The notes beneath the pieces were generated by a model. That model saw only the letters and a list, made by a program, of their open reading frames with translations. It was not told where the DNA came from and searched no databases. From Streptomyces sp. NBC_01431 (GTDB lineage Bacteria > Actinomycetota > Actinomycetes > Streptomycetales > Streptomycetaceae), in contig NZ_CP109496.1 of NCBI RefSeq assembly GCF_036231355.1, positions 1,116,001-1,180,000 on the forward strand: a stretch of 64,000 bases of DNA. Reading direction: 5' to 3'. A program made the translations under genes and the position numbers. Shown here piece by piece: positions 9,224-17,736 of the stretch; positions within the stretch are counted from its first letter, which is position 1; every line of letters begins with the position of its first letter.

Positions 9224-11578
9224 TCAGCGCAGCCACTCCACCTTGAACACCCAGGTGTGGCTGCCCGCCGCCCGCGCGGCGGGCGGTACGTCGATGACGA
9301 GTCCGCCGCCGGTGGTCCGCCAGGTGAGCGGCCGCCCGTGTCCGAGCATGGTGACCCGGTCGCCGGCCCGGATCGGCACGGGCGCCTCGACGGTGAGGGT
9401 GGCCCCCGGCTTGGCCAGCGAGTGGATGTAGAAGGCGCGCCCCGGCCGTACCGTGAACCGCAGATCGGCGCCGAGCTGGGGCATCCGCGCCCAGTACGTG
9501 GAACCGTAGATCGCCTCGCCGTTGGTTTTGAGCCACTGCCCCGTCTCGCGCAGCCGGCGCTGCATGACCTCGGGGATGGTGCCGTCGGCCCGCGGTCCGA
9601 TGTCGAGCAGGAAGTTGCCGTTCTTGCTGACGATGTCGACGAGGGTGTGCACGACCTCCTCGGTGCTCATGTACCTGTCGTCGGGGGTGGCCTGGTTGTA
9701 GCCGTAGCTGAACGGGTCCAGGCCGCGGCTCGCCTCCCACTTCGCCGTCACCACCGTGTCGTACGTGGCGTACTCGGGCGTGGTGAAGTCGTGCGGCCCG
9801 ATGCCGGAGCGGTTGTTGACGGTCACCTCGATGGGCCGGGGCCGGTTCTTGGCGTGGTTGAAGTACTCGGTGAGCACACGGTGGCTGTCGTTGGCGCCGC
9901 CGATGTCGCACCACAGGATCTCCGGGTCGTACCCCTCGACCAGCTCCAGCATCTGCGGGGCCTGGAGATCCTTGATGTAGTCCTTGCCGGGGGTGTAGCC
10001 GGTGTACGGGAGCGGCTGGAGGGTGTACGGGTTGCGCGGGCCGTGTCCCTGCCAGGGGCTGTCCGGGTTGAACCACTCCGGCATCGAGAAGTACAGGCCC
10101 CGGTGGAGTTCCGGCGCGTACCGCTTGGACGCCTCGAACAGGGCGCGGACCAGGTCCTTCTTCGGCCCCATCTGCACCGCGTTGCGGTCGGACACCTTGC
10201 TGTCCCACAGCGCGAAGCCTTCGTGGTGCTTGGAGGTGAGGACGTGGTACTGGGCGCCGGCGTCGCGGAACAGCTCGACCCAGGAGCGGGGGTCGAACCG
10301 TTCGGCGGTGAAGCGCGGGATGAAGTCGTCGTAGTTGAAGGACTCGCCGTAGGTCTGACGGTGGTAGGCGTACGTGGGGTTCTTCGGGTCCTGCATCTGG
10401 GACCAGTACCACTCGGCGTACTGCACCCCGACCGGCGCCCAGGCCGGTACGGAGTAGACGCCCCAGTGGATGAAGATGCCGAACTTGGCGTCCTGGAACC
10501 AGTAGGGCGCCTGGTGCGAGGACAGCGAGGCGTCGGTCGGTGCGAAGTCCGGTACGCCGAGGGTGAGTTGGCGGGCGACGGAGGCAGCGTCGCGCCCCCG
10601 GCCGCGCGCCACCACGTGCCCGTCGCGCACGGTGCCGGGGGCGGTTCCGGCCCGGGGCCGGATACCGATGCGGACCCTGGCCTGGTCTCCCGGATGGAGC
10701 CGGGGGATGCGGGCGGCTTCCACCGTTCGGGCGCCGTCGACCTCGACCTCGACGCTCAGCGAGTCGGAGGCGAGCAGGGTGACGGTGCCCGCGTTGACGA
10801 CGGTGGCTTCGACGCTCTGGGCGCCCGAGGCGAGCGAGGTGGTGGTCGAGCGGGCATCGCGCAGGGCGATCGCGCGGCCCTCGGCGGCGGGTTGCAGGGA
10901 CAGCGCGAAGACGTGCAGGGCCGGTTTGTCCGGCTGGGCGGGGTTGGTGACGGGGAGGGTGAGCGCGACGGCCTCACGGCCGGGGTCCATGGGCAGTTCG
11001 GCCGTGGCGACGACGACCGGGTGCGGGTCCTTCGACCCGTCCGGCCCGTAGCGGTAGGCGGCCGTCAACTGTCCGCTGCCTCCGTACCAGTCGGGGCCGC
11101 CGAGTGCGGCGGCCGAGGTACTGCCGTCGGCGTAGTGGACGGTCGCCTGCCCCGATGCGGCACCGTAGCTGGCGGCGACGAGGAACAGGGCGGACAGATA
11201 GCGCCCAGGCGGCAGGTCGATGCGTTGTCCGAGCGCGACGATGTTGTTCTTCGCTCCGGCGGCGGCGCCGGGGAAGACATACCGTACGCCGTCCAACTCC
11301 ACGGCGCCCGTGGGTAGTTCCTCCGCGGGGTACGTGTACCCGGAGCCGTCGAAGTCGCCGCCGCGGGCGCTGGCGGTGTCGATGCCGTCGTTGTCGAACC
11401 AGCGGTCGAGGGCTACGGGGACGGCCGGGGGGACCGCCCCCCACCCGCCATCGGCGGCGGCCGCGTCGGCGGGGGTGGCCAGGGGGCTCGCATCGGCCGT
11501 GGCCGGCGAGAGAAGGGCGGCGCCGACTGCCGCCCCCGCCGTCATTCCGAGTACGTGACGTCTGGGAAGTTCGGTCAT
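9224..11578 (-). CDS. Secreted alpha-L-fucosidase, GH29, Tat-exported
   Basis: This 784-residue enzyme begins with a twin-arginine signal (PRRHVLGMTAGAAVGAALL) and an alanine-rich cleavage region. An N-terminal beta-rich module and a CARDB/NEW3-like module (about 240-335) precede the GH29 catalytic barrel. The barrel contains KFGIFIHWGVYSVPAW, LTSKHHEGFALWDS and LWCDIGG; the Asp in the last motif fits the family nucleophile. A short beta domain ends the protein. It would release fucose from extracellular glycans. A good promoter (11587-11615) and an inverted repeat lie upstream. The sugar specificity rests on family membership only. Confidence 0.88.
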   Translation of the reverse strand: MTELPRRHVLGMTAGAAVGAALLSPATADASPLATPADAAAADGGWGAVPPAVPVALDRWFDNDGIDTASARGGDFDGSGYTYPAEELPTGAVELDGVRYVFPGAAAGAKNNIVALGQRIDLPPGRYLSALFLVAASYGAASGQATVHYADGSTSAAALGGPDWYGGSGQLTAAYRYGPDGSKDPHPVVVATAELPMDPGREAVALTLPVTNPAQPDKPALHVFALSLQPAAEGRAIALRDARSTTTSLASGAQSVEATVVNAGTVTLLASDSLSVEVEVDGARTVEAARIPRLHPGDQARVRIGIRPRAGTAPGTVRDGHVVARGRGRDAASVARQLTLGVPDFAPTDASLSSHQAPYWFQDAKFGIFIHWGVYSVPAWAPVGVQYAEWYWSQMQDPKNPTYAYHRQTYGESFNYDDFIPRFTAERFDPRSWVELFRDAGAQYHVLTSKHHEGFALWDSKVSDRNAVQMGPKKDLVRALFEASKRYAPELHRGLYFSMPEWFNPDSPWQGHGPRNPYTLQPLPYTGYTPGKDYIKDLQAPQMLELVEGYDPEILWCDIGGANDSHRVLTEYFNHAKNRPRPIEVTVNNRSGIGPHDFTTPEYATYDTVVTAKWEASRGLDPFSYGYNQATPDDRYMSTEEVVHTLVDIVSKNGNFLLDIGPRADGTIPEVMQRRLRETGQWLKTNGEAIYGSTYWARMPQLGADLRFTVRPGRAFYIHSLAKPGATLTVEAPVPIRAGDRVTMLGHGRPLTWRTTGGGLVIDVPPAARAAGSHTWVFKVEWLR

Positions 11579-11586
11579 GACATCCG

Positions 11587-11615
11587 ATGATTGAAGCGAA
11601 TCAGGGACATGTCAA
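11587..11615 (-). promoter_or_regulatory. Promoter of the GH29 gene
   Basis: On the minus strand a perfect -35 TTGACA (11615-11610) is separated by 17 bp from AATCAT (11592-11587). The -10 ends 8 bases before the start codon, so any 5' leader is very short. Confidence 0.5.
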
Positions 11616-11624
11616 TGCCTCAAA

Positions 11625-11643
11625 CATGCCTGGAATAGGCATG
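11625..11643. promoter_or_regulatory. Inverted repeat upstream of the GH29 promoter
   Basis: CATGCCT and AGGCATG form a perfect 7-bp dyad with a 5-base spacer, ending 9 bp upstream of the -35 box. The placement fits an activator site or an upstream operator. No candidate regulator gene is adjacent. Confidence 0.45.
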
Positions 11644-11708
11644 CTTCACGAACTCATCCGACCTCTGAGCCGCTGAGTCACCTGATGGATCGTCACCATC
11701 CGGACGTG

Positions 11709-13730
11709 TCACAGCAGTTCGGGACGCCGCCACTCCTGGCCGAGCACATGGTGGTCCAGGAAGTTCAGGAGGGCCGAATACCACAGGCGGGCGTGGGCGG
11801 GGGTGAGGATCCAGTGGCCCTCGTCGGGGAAGTACAGGAATTTCGCCGGGACTTCGCGGCGCTGGAGCTCCTGGAACAGGGCCATGCCCTGGCCGACCGG
11901 GACCCGGTAGTCCTTCGCTCCGTGCACCACCAGCATGGGCGTGCGGATGCGGTCCGCCGCGAAGGACGGGGAGTTCTCCTCGTGGCGCTCCGGCCGGGTC
12001 AGCGGGTCGCCGAAGATCCGCCGGTGGTAGGCCGAGGCGTCCGTGACGGCCTGGTGCGAGGGCAGGTCCCACAGGCCCGCGTGCGAGACGATCGCCTTGA
12101 AGCGGTCCGTCAGCGTCGCGATCCGGTTGGCCATGTAGCCGCCGTAGGAGGCACCCGCGAGTCCGGTGCGCGTCGCGTCGATGTCCGGGCGGGCCTCGGC
12201 GGTGTCCGTCATCGCCATCAGGTCCCGGTAGGGCGTGCCGCCCCACTGCCCCCAGCCGCGCTCGTGCATCCGGGGCCCGTACCCGGACGACATCGCCGGA
12301 TCGGGCAGCAGCACCGCGTAGCCGCGCGCCGTGAAGGGCCACGGGTTCCAGCGCCAGGTCCAGGCGTTCCACGAGCTGTGCGGGCCGCCGTGCGGGACGA
12401 GGACCAGTGGCGCGGGCCGCTCGGCGGACGCCCCTTCCGGCAGCACCAGCCAGGCGCGCAGCGGGAATCCGTCGTCGCCCGCCGTGTGCACCTCGGTCAG
12501 GGTGCCCGGCAGTCGGCCCACCCCGCCGGGCGCCTTGAGCTCGGCCGGTTCCTGGTCGGGTTCGGCGGCGTCGAGGCGGACCGGGGTGGGCGGCGCGTCC
12601 ACAGAGCTGCGCAGCGCGTACAGCGTGCGTCCGTCGGGCGCGACGCAGAGCGAGGTGTACGCGCCGGAGACGGTGAGGCGGGTGACGGTGCCGTCGGGGT
12701 CGCGCCGGAAGACGGGGCGGTGGCCGAGTTCGTCGGCGGTGAACCACAAGGTGGCCTGGTCGGGACGCGGCGACACGACGGCGCCGGCCGGCCAGTTCGG
12801 GAAGTCCGGCATCAGCTCGCTCTCCGCGCCGCTCGCCAGGTCGATGCGGACGAGCGTCCAGCTGTACGGCTCCTGGTAGGTCTCCCTGAGCTGGCGCGCG
12901 CAGATCAGACCGGTGCCGTCGGCGGTGAACAGCGGGGCGCCGTAGGCGTATCCGGCGCGGTCGACGACGTGCAGCCGTTCGCCGGTCGTCGCGTCGGCGA
13001 CCACGACGACGGTGCGGTTGTCGTCCGGCACCCGGCCGTGCTCGAAGCGGGTGTGGGCGACGCGGGTGCCGTCGGGCGACAGGGCGGTGTCGGCCTCGCT
13101 CACGAAGCCCTGCCCGCCCGCGTCGACCGCGGCGCCGTCGTCACCGGTGCGGACGAAGGTGTGCGCCTCGTCGGGGCCGAGGTCGCGGTTCCAGAACCGG
13201 GTGAGCCCGGACTCGTACAGGATCGCGGTGACCTTCGCTTCGGCGCGGTCCTTGCGGAGCTTTCCGTGCGCCTCGGCGTCGGCCGCGCCGGGCAGCAGTC
13301 CGGCGGTGTAGGCGAGGGCGCCGGTGTCGCGGGCGAGGGTGAATCCGGCGATGCCGCCGGGGTGGCGGGCTATCAGCGCGGCCTCGCCGCTCGCCGGCAG
13401 GGCCCACACCGCGGAGCCCTCCGCGGTGTCCTTCGCCGCGCCGGGGTCGCTGTCCTCGCGGCCGGAGAGGAAGTAGAGCGTTCCGTCGGCGGCGAACGCG
13501 GGCGCGGACTCGCCCTTGTGGGAGCGGGTCAGCCGACGCGGCTCGCGCCCGCCCGCGGGATCGATCTCCCACAGCCCCGACACATACCGGTTGCCCTTGC
13601 CGTTGAGGCTCTGCACGGCGGCCACCAGCCGGTTGCCGTCGGGCGAGAGCGCGAGGGCGGTCACCCGCGGGGTCGCGAGGAAGGCGGACAGGTCATGGAA
13701 TGCGGTGCTGTCACCGGGTGTCTCGGACAT
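11709..13730 (-). CDS. S9-family serine peptidase (prolyl oligopeptidase-like)
   Basis: This enzyme of about 673 residues has an N-terminal beta-propeller (about 1-400) with repeated LSPDG-type blades. The C-terminal alpha/beta hydrolase domain carries the nucleophile in GASYGGYM, a likely Asp in AKDYRVPVGQG and the His in DEGHW. It lacks a signal peptide, so it should act in the cytoplasm as an oligopeptidase or acylaminoacyl-peptidase. I start at ATG 13730 because AGGA lies about 9 bases upstream; an ATG 9 bases earlier has its SD too close. The gene stands alone on the minus strand. Confidence 0.88.
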   Translation of the reverse strand: MSETPGDSTAFHDLSAFLATPRVTALALSPDGNRLVAAVQSLNGKGNRYVSGLWEIDPAGGREPRRLTRSHKGESAPAFAADGTLYFLSGREDSDPGAAKDTAEGSAVWALPASGEAALIARHPGGIAGFTLARDTGALAYTAGLLPGAADAEAHGKLRKDRAEAKVTAILYESGLTRFWNRDLGPDEAHTFVRTGDDGAAVDAGGQGFVSEADTALSPDGTRVAHTRFEHGRVPDDNRTVVVVADATTGERLHVVDRAGYAYGAPLFTADGTGLICARQLRETYQEPYSWTLVRIDLASGAESELMPDFPNWPAGAVVSPRPDQATLWFTADELGHRPVFRRDPDGTVTRLTVSGAYTSLCVAPDGRTLYALRSSVDAPPTPVRLDAAEPDQEPAELKAPGGVGRLPGTLTEVHTAGDDGFPLRAWLVLPEGASAERPAPLVLVPHGGPHSSWNAWTWRWNPWPFTARGYAVLLPDPAMSSGYGPRMHERGWGQWGGTPYRDLMAMTDTAEARPDIDATRTGLAGASYGGYMANRIATLTDRFKAIVSHAGLWDLPSHQAVTDASAYHRRIFGDPLTRPERHEENSPSFAADRIRTPMLVVHGAKDYRVPVGQGMALFQELQRREVPAKFLYFPDEGHWILTPAHARLWYSALLNFLDHHVLGQEWRRPELL

Positions 13731-13881
13731 GCCGGTCATCCTGCCGCGCCGCACTCTTGGGCGACAGATCGCCCCCGGGGCGCGGCGCCTAACTCGCTTG
13801 CTGTCAGGGCGCGTTGGCCGTCATCCGCTGGGCTCGGGCATGGGTGTCCCCGTACGGAACCGGCCCGGGTAGCGGCCCCTC

Positions 13882-13924
13882 GCCGACCCGTGCCCCCCGG
13901 CACAGGCGGGGGGCACGGGTCGGC
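13882..13924. terminator. Very stable hairpin terminator
   Basis: An 18-bp perfect inverted repeat (arms 13882-13899 and 13907-13924) has a 7-base loop. It begins 13 bp past the stop of the 57-residue gene on the minus strand, which supports that gene being a discrete transcription unit. Confidence 0.75.
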
Positions 13925-13937
13925 AGGCGGCCGCAGG

Positions 13938-14111
13938 TCAGTCGATGCCGGGCAGGATGTGCGGCTCCGCGAGGTCCTCTTCGTAACCCGCGAGGCGGAT
14001 CGGGGCCGATCGGGCCCAGGCCTCCAGGTAGCGGAGCTTCTCGGGCCGTCCGGCCCGCTCGCCGCCGCGTTCCGGCGTCCGGTGTTCGCGTTCTGTCGTC
14101 TCTGGTGTCAC
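13938..14111 (-). CDS. 57-residue small protein, function unknown
   Basis: A GTG start at 14111 is preceded by AAAGGAG with 6-base spacing, one of the best ribosome sites in the window. The frame encodes 57 residues ending at a TGA, with a strong terminator just beyond. The N-terminal half is charged and hydrophilic (many E and R). The C-terminal half reads LRYLEAWARSAPIRLAGYEE and ends AEPHILPGID. There is no signal peptide, Cys or membrane segment. The leader/core look and compact tail could suit a small regulatory peptide or a peptide precursor, but no modifying enzyme is evident. I do not recognise the family. Confidence 0.65.
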   Translation of the reverse strand: MTPETTEREHRTPERGGERAGRPEKLRYLEAWARSAPIRLAGYEEDLAEPHILPGID

Positions 14112-14451
14112 CGCGCACTCCTTTGTGTCGCGTAACCCTGAAGCGTCCCGGCAAGCGTCGATCTCGACCCGGTGTCCGCCCGCAGGGCAGGGGCAAGGGA
14201 AGTTCTGACGCGGTGGCGCCGGCACTCTGTCCGCATCACGGCCACAGGTTGCGCGCCGGATCCGGAACGGGCCTCGAAGGTTGGTGGACCCGCTGTGGCT
14301 ACCGTTCGGTTCAGAGTAACCAAATGAGCGCGGTCGCGCTCGATAGCGCCGCTTCCTTTGCGTCAACTTTCCTTCGCCGAGCGTTCAGCCCGGTGTTCAT
14401 CCCGCCATGATCTCCTCTTGGGGTCGCTGCCGCGCGCGGGGAGGAGACCAC
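14112..14451. other. Intergenic region between divergent small-peptide and HD genes
   Basis: The 340 bp between the divergent 57-residue gene and the HD-domain gene should hold both promoters. It is less GC-rich than its surroundings around 14300-14400. TTGACG occurs on the minus strand near 14360 without a convincing -10. I cannot assign a promoter confidently. Confidence 0.4.
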
Positions 14452-15024
14452 ATGGAGCTGTCGAGCAGGACCGGTCCGGCGGCGCCCGTGCGCTCGGTCG
14501 ACGAGCTGATGGAACTGCTCGAAGCCTGCCGCGGAGCCTGGGACACCCCGGACCGCAGCGGCGATCCGGTCGACCTGCACGATCACGCGTTGCAGACCGC
14601 CCACCTGCTGCGCCGCTCGCACCCGGCCGACAAGGAGCTCCAGGTCGCGGGGCTCGTACACGATCTCGGCCATCTGCTCCGACCGGGTGACGACGCGGGC
14701 CACGCCGACACCGTGGCGCGGGTGGTGCGGCCGCTGCTCGGCGGGCGGGTGGCCCAGCTCGTACGGCTGCACGTTCCGGCGAAGCGCTATCTGGCGGCCG
14801 TCGAGCCGGACCGCACCCTCTCGCCGCAGAGCGCGCTGACGCTGCGGGCGCAGGGCGGGGTGATGGGGCCCGAGGAGGCGGCGGCCTTCGCCCTGGACCC
14901 GCTGGCCGAGGACGCGGTGACGCTGCGGCAGGCCGACGACGCGGGCAAGGTCGTGGGGCTGGACGCGGGCGTCATGGAGGACTGGCGGCCGGTGCTTGAG
15001 CGTGTCGCCGGGGAGCTCAAGTAG
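14452..15024 (+). CDS. HD-domain protein of the PhnZ/TmpB-like group
   Basis: This 190-residue protein shows His51 in QTAH, then His70-Asp71 and His74 in LVHDLGH, the metal-binding signature of HD-domain enzymes. The Gln just before the first His and the overall size resemble mixed-valent di-iron oxygenases such as PhnZ/TmpB more than HD nucleotide phosphohydrolases. ATG 14452 follows GGGGAGGAG by about 6 bases. The gene is monocistronic and converges on the SDR gene across a hairpin terminator. The substrate is unknown. Confidence 0.72.
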   Translation: MELSSRTGPAAPVRSVDELMELLEACRGAWDTPDRSGDPVDLHDHALQTAHLLRRSHPADKELQVAGLVHDLGHLLRPGDDAGHADTVARVVRPLLGGRVAQLVRLHVPAKRYLAAVEPDRTLSPQSALTLRAQGGVMGPEEAAAFALDPLAEDAVTLRQADDAGKVVGLDAGVMEDWRPVLERVAGELK

Positions 15025-15051
15025 CCCTCGCGCGGCGGCTGTTGAAGACAA

Positions 15052-15077
15052 GGGGGCGGCACTTGCGCGCCGCCCCC
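15052..15077. terminator. Bidirectional hairpin terminator
   Basis: GGGGGCGGC and GCCGCCCCC form a 9-bp stem with an 8-base loop between the convergent HD-domain and SDR genes, so it can serve both. Confidence 0.65.
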
Positions 15078-15088
15078 GAAATCGCGGA

Positions 15089-16615
15089 CTACCAGTTGGC
15101 GGGTGCGTAGTCCTTGAGGAAGACGCTGTGCAGGTCCTCGCCGAGTTCGCCGCGCACGATCGGGTCGTAGACGCGGGCCGCGCCGTCCACGAGGTCGAGC
15201 GGGGCGTGGAAGCCCTCCTCGGCCAGGCGCAGCTTGTCGTGGTGCGGGCGCTCGTCGGTGATCCAGCCGGTGTCGACCGAGGTCATGAGGATCTTGTCGG
15301 TCTCGAACATCTCCTGGCCGCTGGTCCGGGTGACCATGTTCATGGCCGCCTTGGCGGCGTTGGTGTTGGGGTGCCCGGCGCCCTTGTAGCCGCGGCTGAA
15401 GACGCCTTCCATCGCCGAGACGTTCACCACGTAGGCACGGCCGTTCGGCGCCTTGCGGGCGGCCTCGGCCATCACCGGGCGCAGGCTGCTGATCAGGATG
15501 AACGGCGCGGTGTAGTTGCACAGCTGCGTTTCGAGCAGCTCGACCGGCGAGATCTGGTCGATGGACTGCACCCAGGTGTTGGTGTCGACGACGTCCGGGA
15601 GCAGACCCCCCGCGTCGAGGGCGGTGCCGTCCTGGTGCCGGGCGAGGCTGGCGTTGCCCGCGACCAGGGCGAGGTCGGCGACCCGCTGGGCGTCGAGACC
15701 GGAGGTGCCGGCGGGCAGCGCCGTCAGACCGTCGACCGCACCGGAGTTGAAGGCGCCGATGACGTGGCGGGCGGGGAGCTCGCCGGCGGGCAGTGCCGCG
15801 CTCTCGCCGTCGACCAGGGCGGCGTAGGCGGACGGCAGCCGGCGCACGGTCTGGGTGGCGTTGTTGATCAGGATGTCCAGCGGTCCCTGCGCCGCGGTCC
15901 GCTCGGCCAGGGCGACCGCCTGCGCCGGGTCGCGCAGGTCGATGCCGACGACTTCGAGGCGGTGCATCCAGTCCGCGGAGTCGTCCATCGCCTTGAAGCG
16001 GCGGATCGCGTCGTTCGGGAAGCGGGTCGTGATCGTGGTGTGCGCGCCGTCACGAAGGAGCCGCAGGGCGATGTACATGCCGATCTTGGCGCGGCCGCCG
16101 GTGAGCAGGGCGCGCTTGCCGGTGAGATCGGTGCGGGCGTCGCGGCGGGCCCGGTTCTCGGCGGCGCACTTCTGGCACAGCTGGTGGTAGAACGCGTCGA
16201 CCTCGACGTACCGGCCCTTGCAGATGTAGCAGGACCGGGGGCGCTGGAGTATGCCCGCGATCTCGCCGGTGACGGACGAGGACGGCAACAGGCCTTCGGT
16301 CTCGTCGTCGATGCGCTCGGCGGAGCCGGTGGCGGTGGCCTCGGTGACGGCGCGGTCGTGGGCGGTCTTGGCGGCGCGGCGCTCCTGGCGACGGCGCTGC
16401 TTCACGGTCCGGTAGACGCCGGCGGTGGCGCGGCGCACGGTGATCGCGTCGGGATGGTCGACGTCGATCTGGTCGAGTTCCGCCAGCACGCTCAGGCAGA
16501 GCGCGAGCCGCTCGGGGTCGATGCCGGGCCCGAAGTCCTGGTCAACGCCCTGCTCGGGCCGCTCGTCGACACCGGGACCCTGCTCCTGGTCCTGGAAGTC
16601 CTCTGTCACCGTCAT
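15089..16615 (-). CDS. Atypical SDR-type oxidoreductase with Cys4 segment
   Basis: This 508-residue protein has an acidic N-terminus, a helical region with a basic patch, then a putative zinc knuckle (CYICKG then CQKC, about residues 130-152). The C-terminal Rossmann domain of the short-chain dehydrogenase type follows (about 165-500). The nucleotide loop reads TGGRAKIG and the NNAT-like motif is present. A Ser (VNVSAM) and a Lys (TNAAK) are in place, but the catalytic Tyr position of YxxxK is Thr. It may be a non-catalytic or differently catalytic SDR. It is soluble, monocistronic, and ends near the shared terminator. Confidence 0.7.
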   Translation of the reverse strand: MTVTEDFQDQEQGPGVDERPEQGVDQDFGPGIDPERLALCLSVLAELDQIDVDHPDAITVRRATAGVYRTVKQRRRQERRAAKTAHDRAVTEATATGSAERIDDETEGLLPSSSVTGEIAGILQRPRSCYICKGRYVEVDAFYHQLCQKCAAENRARRDARTDLTGKRALLTGGRAKIGMYIALRLLRDGAHTTITTRFPNDAIRRFKAMDDSADWMHRLEVVGIDLRDPAQAVALAERTAAQGPLDILINNATQTVRRLPSAYAALVDGESAALPAGELPARHVIGAFNSGAVDGLTALPAGTSGLDAQRVADLALVAGNASLARHQDGTALDAGGLLPDVVDTNTWVQSIDQISPVELLETQLCNYTAPFILISSLRPVMAEAARKAPNGRAYVVNVSAMEGVFSRGYKGAGHPNTNAAKAAMNMVTRTSGQEMFETDKILMTSVDTGWITDERPHHDKLRLAEEGFHAPLDLVDGAARVYDPIVRGELGEDLHSVFLKDYAPANW

Positions 16616-16727
16616 CGCCGCTGGGTTCCTCGATCATCCGTGGGTATCACGTTCCCAAAAGCGCCATGGTACGGAGCGATCGCCGTCCGGACCAAACCGC
16701 CCGCCCCCGGGGAAGCGGAAGGGCCCG

Positions 16728-16765
16728 CGCCCCAAAGGGGCGCGGGGAACTGCGCGACCAGCGAC
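16728..16765. repeat. Dispersed Streptomyces GC-rich repeat (copy A)
   Basis: In the 265 bp between the SDR and Clp-N genes lies AAAGGGGCGCGGGGAACTGC followed by GCGACC. The same core occurs twice at 25457-25510. I recognise this as a motif scattered through Streptomyces intergenic regions. Its function is unknown. Confidence 0.6.
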
Positions 16766-16880
16766 AACGGACCCGCAGCCGAGCACAGGGAACGCTCAGC
16801 GCCCCGCGGGCGGCGCCGCCCGTGGTGAACCAGGGTTGGGGCGCGCCCGGATCTCCGGGAGCGCCCCAACTCACCTGACC

Positions 16881-17426
16881 CTAGGGGTGGTTCGGGGCGA
16901 CCTGGGCCAGTACCGCCGCGCGCAGCCCGGAGGGATCCGCGCCCAGTGCCGCCAGGACGTCGAGTCCTCGCCCCTCGCCGGCCGCCAGTAGACCGAGCAG
17001 CACGTGTTCCGTGCCGAACCGGTCGTGCCCGAGAGCCTTCGCCTCGCGAAGGGTGCACTCCAGGGCCTTCTTCGCGTGCGCCGTGTACGCGGGCCTCGGG
17101 TACTGGAACGCGCCGGGGCCGAAGCTGCTGTCGGCCTGGCGCTTGATCTCCTCGACATCGATGCCGATCGAGGCGAGAGCGTCCTTGGCGGGCTGCCCGC
17201 CGGTGCTCGGTACCCCGGCCGCTTCGAGGAGCCGTACGGTCTCCTCACGGGCGCGCTCCAGCCCGAGGCCCTGTGCGGTCAGCACCTCCCAGGCGGTGCT
17301 GTCCTCGGTTGCGGCGAGGCCGAGCAGGATGTGCTCCGTGCCGATGAAGTCGTGACCGAGGGCGATCGCCTCGTCCTGCGACGCGACCACCGCCCGCCTG
17401 GCGCACTCGGTGAAAAACTCGAACAC
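16881..17426 (-). CDS. Clp N-domain protein without ATPase
   Basis: This 181-residue protein consists of two Clp-N (ClpA/ClpC N-terminal) repeats. One lies at about 1-75 (MFEFFTECARRAVVAS, LGHDFIGTEHILLGL) and one at about 110-175 (LGHDRFGTEHVLLGLL). In ClpC these repeats bind adaptors and substrates; here the AAA+ domains are absent. It may act as a stand-alone adaptor or decoy for the Clp protease. The GTG at 17426 lies 2 bases past the stop of the HTH gene, with GGAGG in the end of that gene as SD, so the pair is translationally coupled. Confidence 0.85.
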   Translation of the reverse strand: MFEFFTECARRAVVASQDEAIALGHDFIGTEHILLGLAATEDSTAWEVLTAQGLGLERAREETVRLLEAAGVPSTGGQPAKDALASIGIDVEEIKRQADSSFGPGAFQYPRPAYTAHAKKALECTLREAKALGHDRFGTEHVLLGLLAAGEGRGLDVLAALGADPSGLRAAVLAQVAPNHP

Positions 17427-17428
17427 CT

Positions 17429-17671
17429 TCAGTCCTCCTTGCCCGTGGCCTTGCGCCTGCTCGCATGCTTTTCGTGCACCGACTGCCTGCTGACCTGCAA
17501 CGACGTGGCAATGCTCTGCCAGGACCAGCCCTGGTCGCGGGCGTTGTCCACGTGGACGCGCTCCAGTTCCTCCAGGAGGCGGCGCAGCGCGACGACCGCC
17601 GCGAGACCGACGGCGGGGTCCTTGTTGGTGACCTGTCCGGCCAGCGAGGCCGGTGTGTCCTCAGCTCCCAT
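17429..17671 (-). CDS. Small HTH protein, partner of the Clp-N gene
   Basis: This 80-residue protein has a helical N-terminus followed by a helix-turn-helix (about residues 45-70: RDQGWSWQSIATSLQVSRQS) like sigma-region-4 or Myb-type folds, and a basic tail. It is the first gene of the HTH/Clp-N operon. The start codon lies inside a 16-bp inverted repeat and has no Shine-Dalgarno sequence. A TTGACA promoter ends about 7 bases upstream, so the transcript is probably leaderless. It may bind its own operators (17675-17720). Function beyond DNA binding is not known. Confidence 0.75.
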   Translation of the reverse strand: MGAEDTPASLAGQVTNKDPAVGLAAVVALRRLLEELERVHVDNARDQGWSWQSIATSLQVSRQSVHEKHASRRKATGKED

Positions 17672-17674
17672 GCC

Positions 17675-17720
17675 TGTCAGGGTGCCCTGACAGGCATGGG
17701 ACTGTCAAGGAATCCTGACA
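17675..17720 (-). promoter_or_regulatory. Promoter with twin 18-bp operators for the HTH/Clp-N operon
   Basis: Two palindromes share the form TGTCA-R-GG-nnn-CC-TGACA: TGTCAGGGTGCCCTGACA (17675-17692) and TGTCAAGGAATCCTGACA (17703-17720), centres 28 bp apart. Read on the minus strand the promoter is TTGACA (17708-17703), an 18-bp spacer and CACCCT (17684-17679). One palindrome therefore covers the -35 box and the other the -10 box. The -10 site extends to a perfect 16-bp inverted repeat (17667-17700) that includes the start codon. This geometry fits repression. Confidence 0.7.
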
Positions 17721-17736
17721 CTCTTCCGCCCGGCTG

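Noticed and set aside
8294..11317. 1007-codon open frame on the plus strand
   Set aside because: It runs antisense to the lipoprotein and GH29 genes, which have clear motifs. High-GC codon bias keeps the opposite frame open. Its translation shows no domain.
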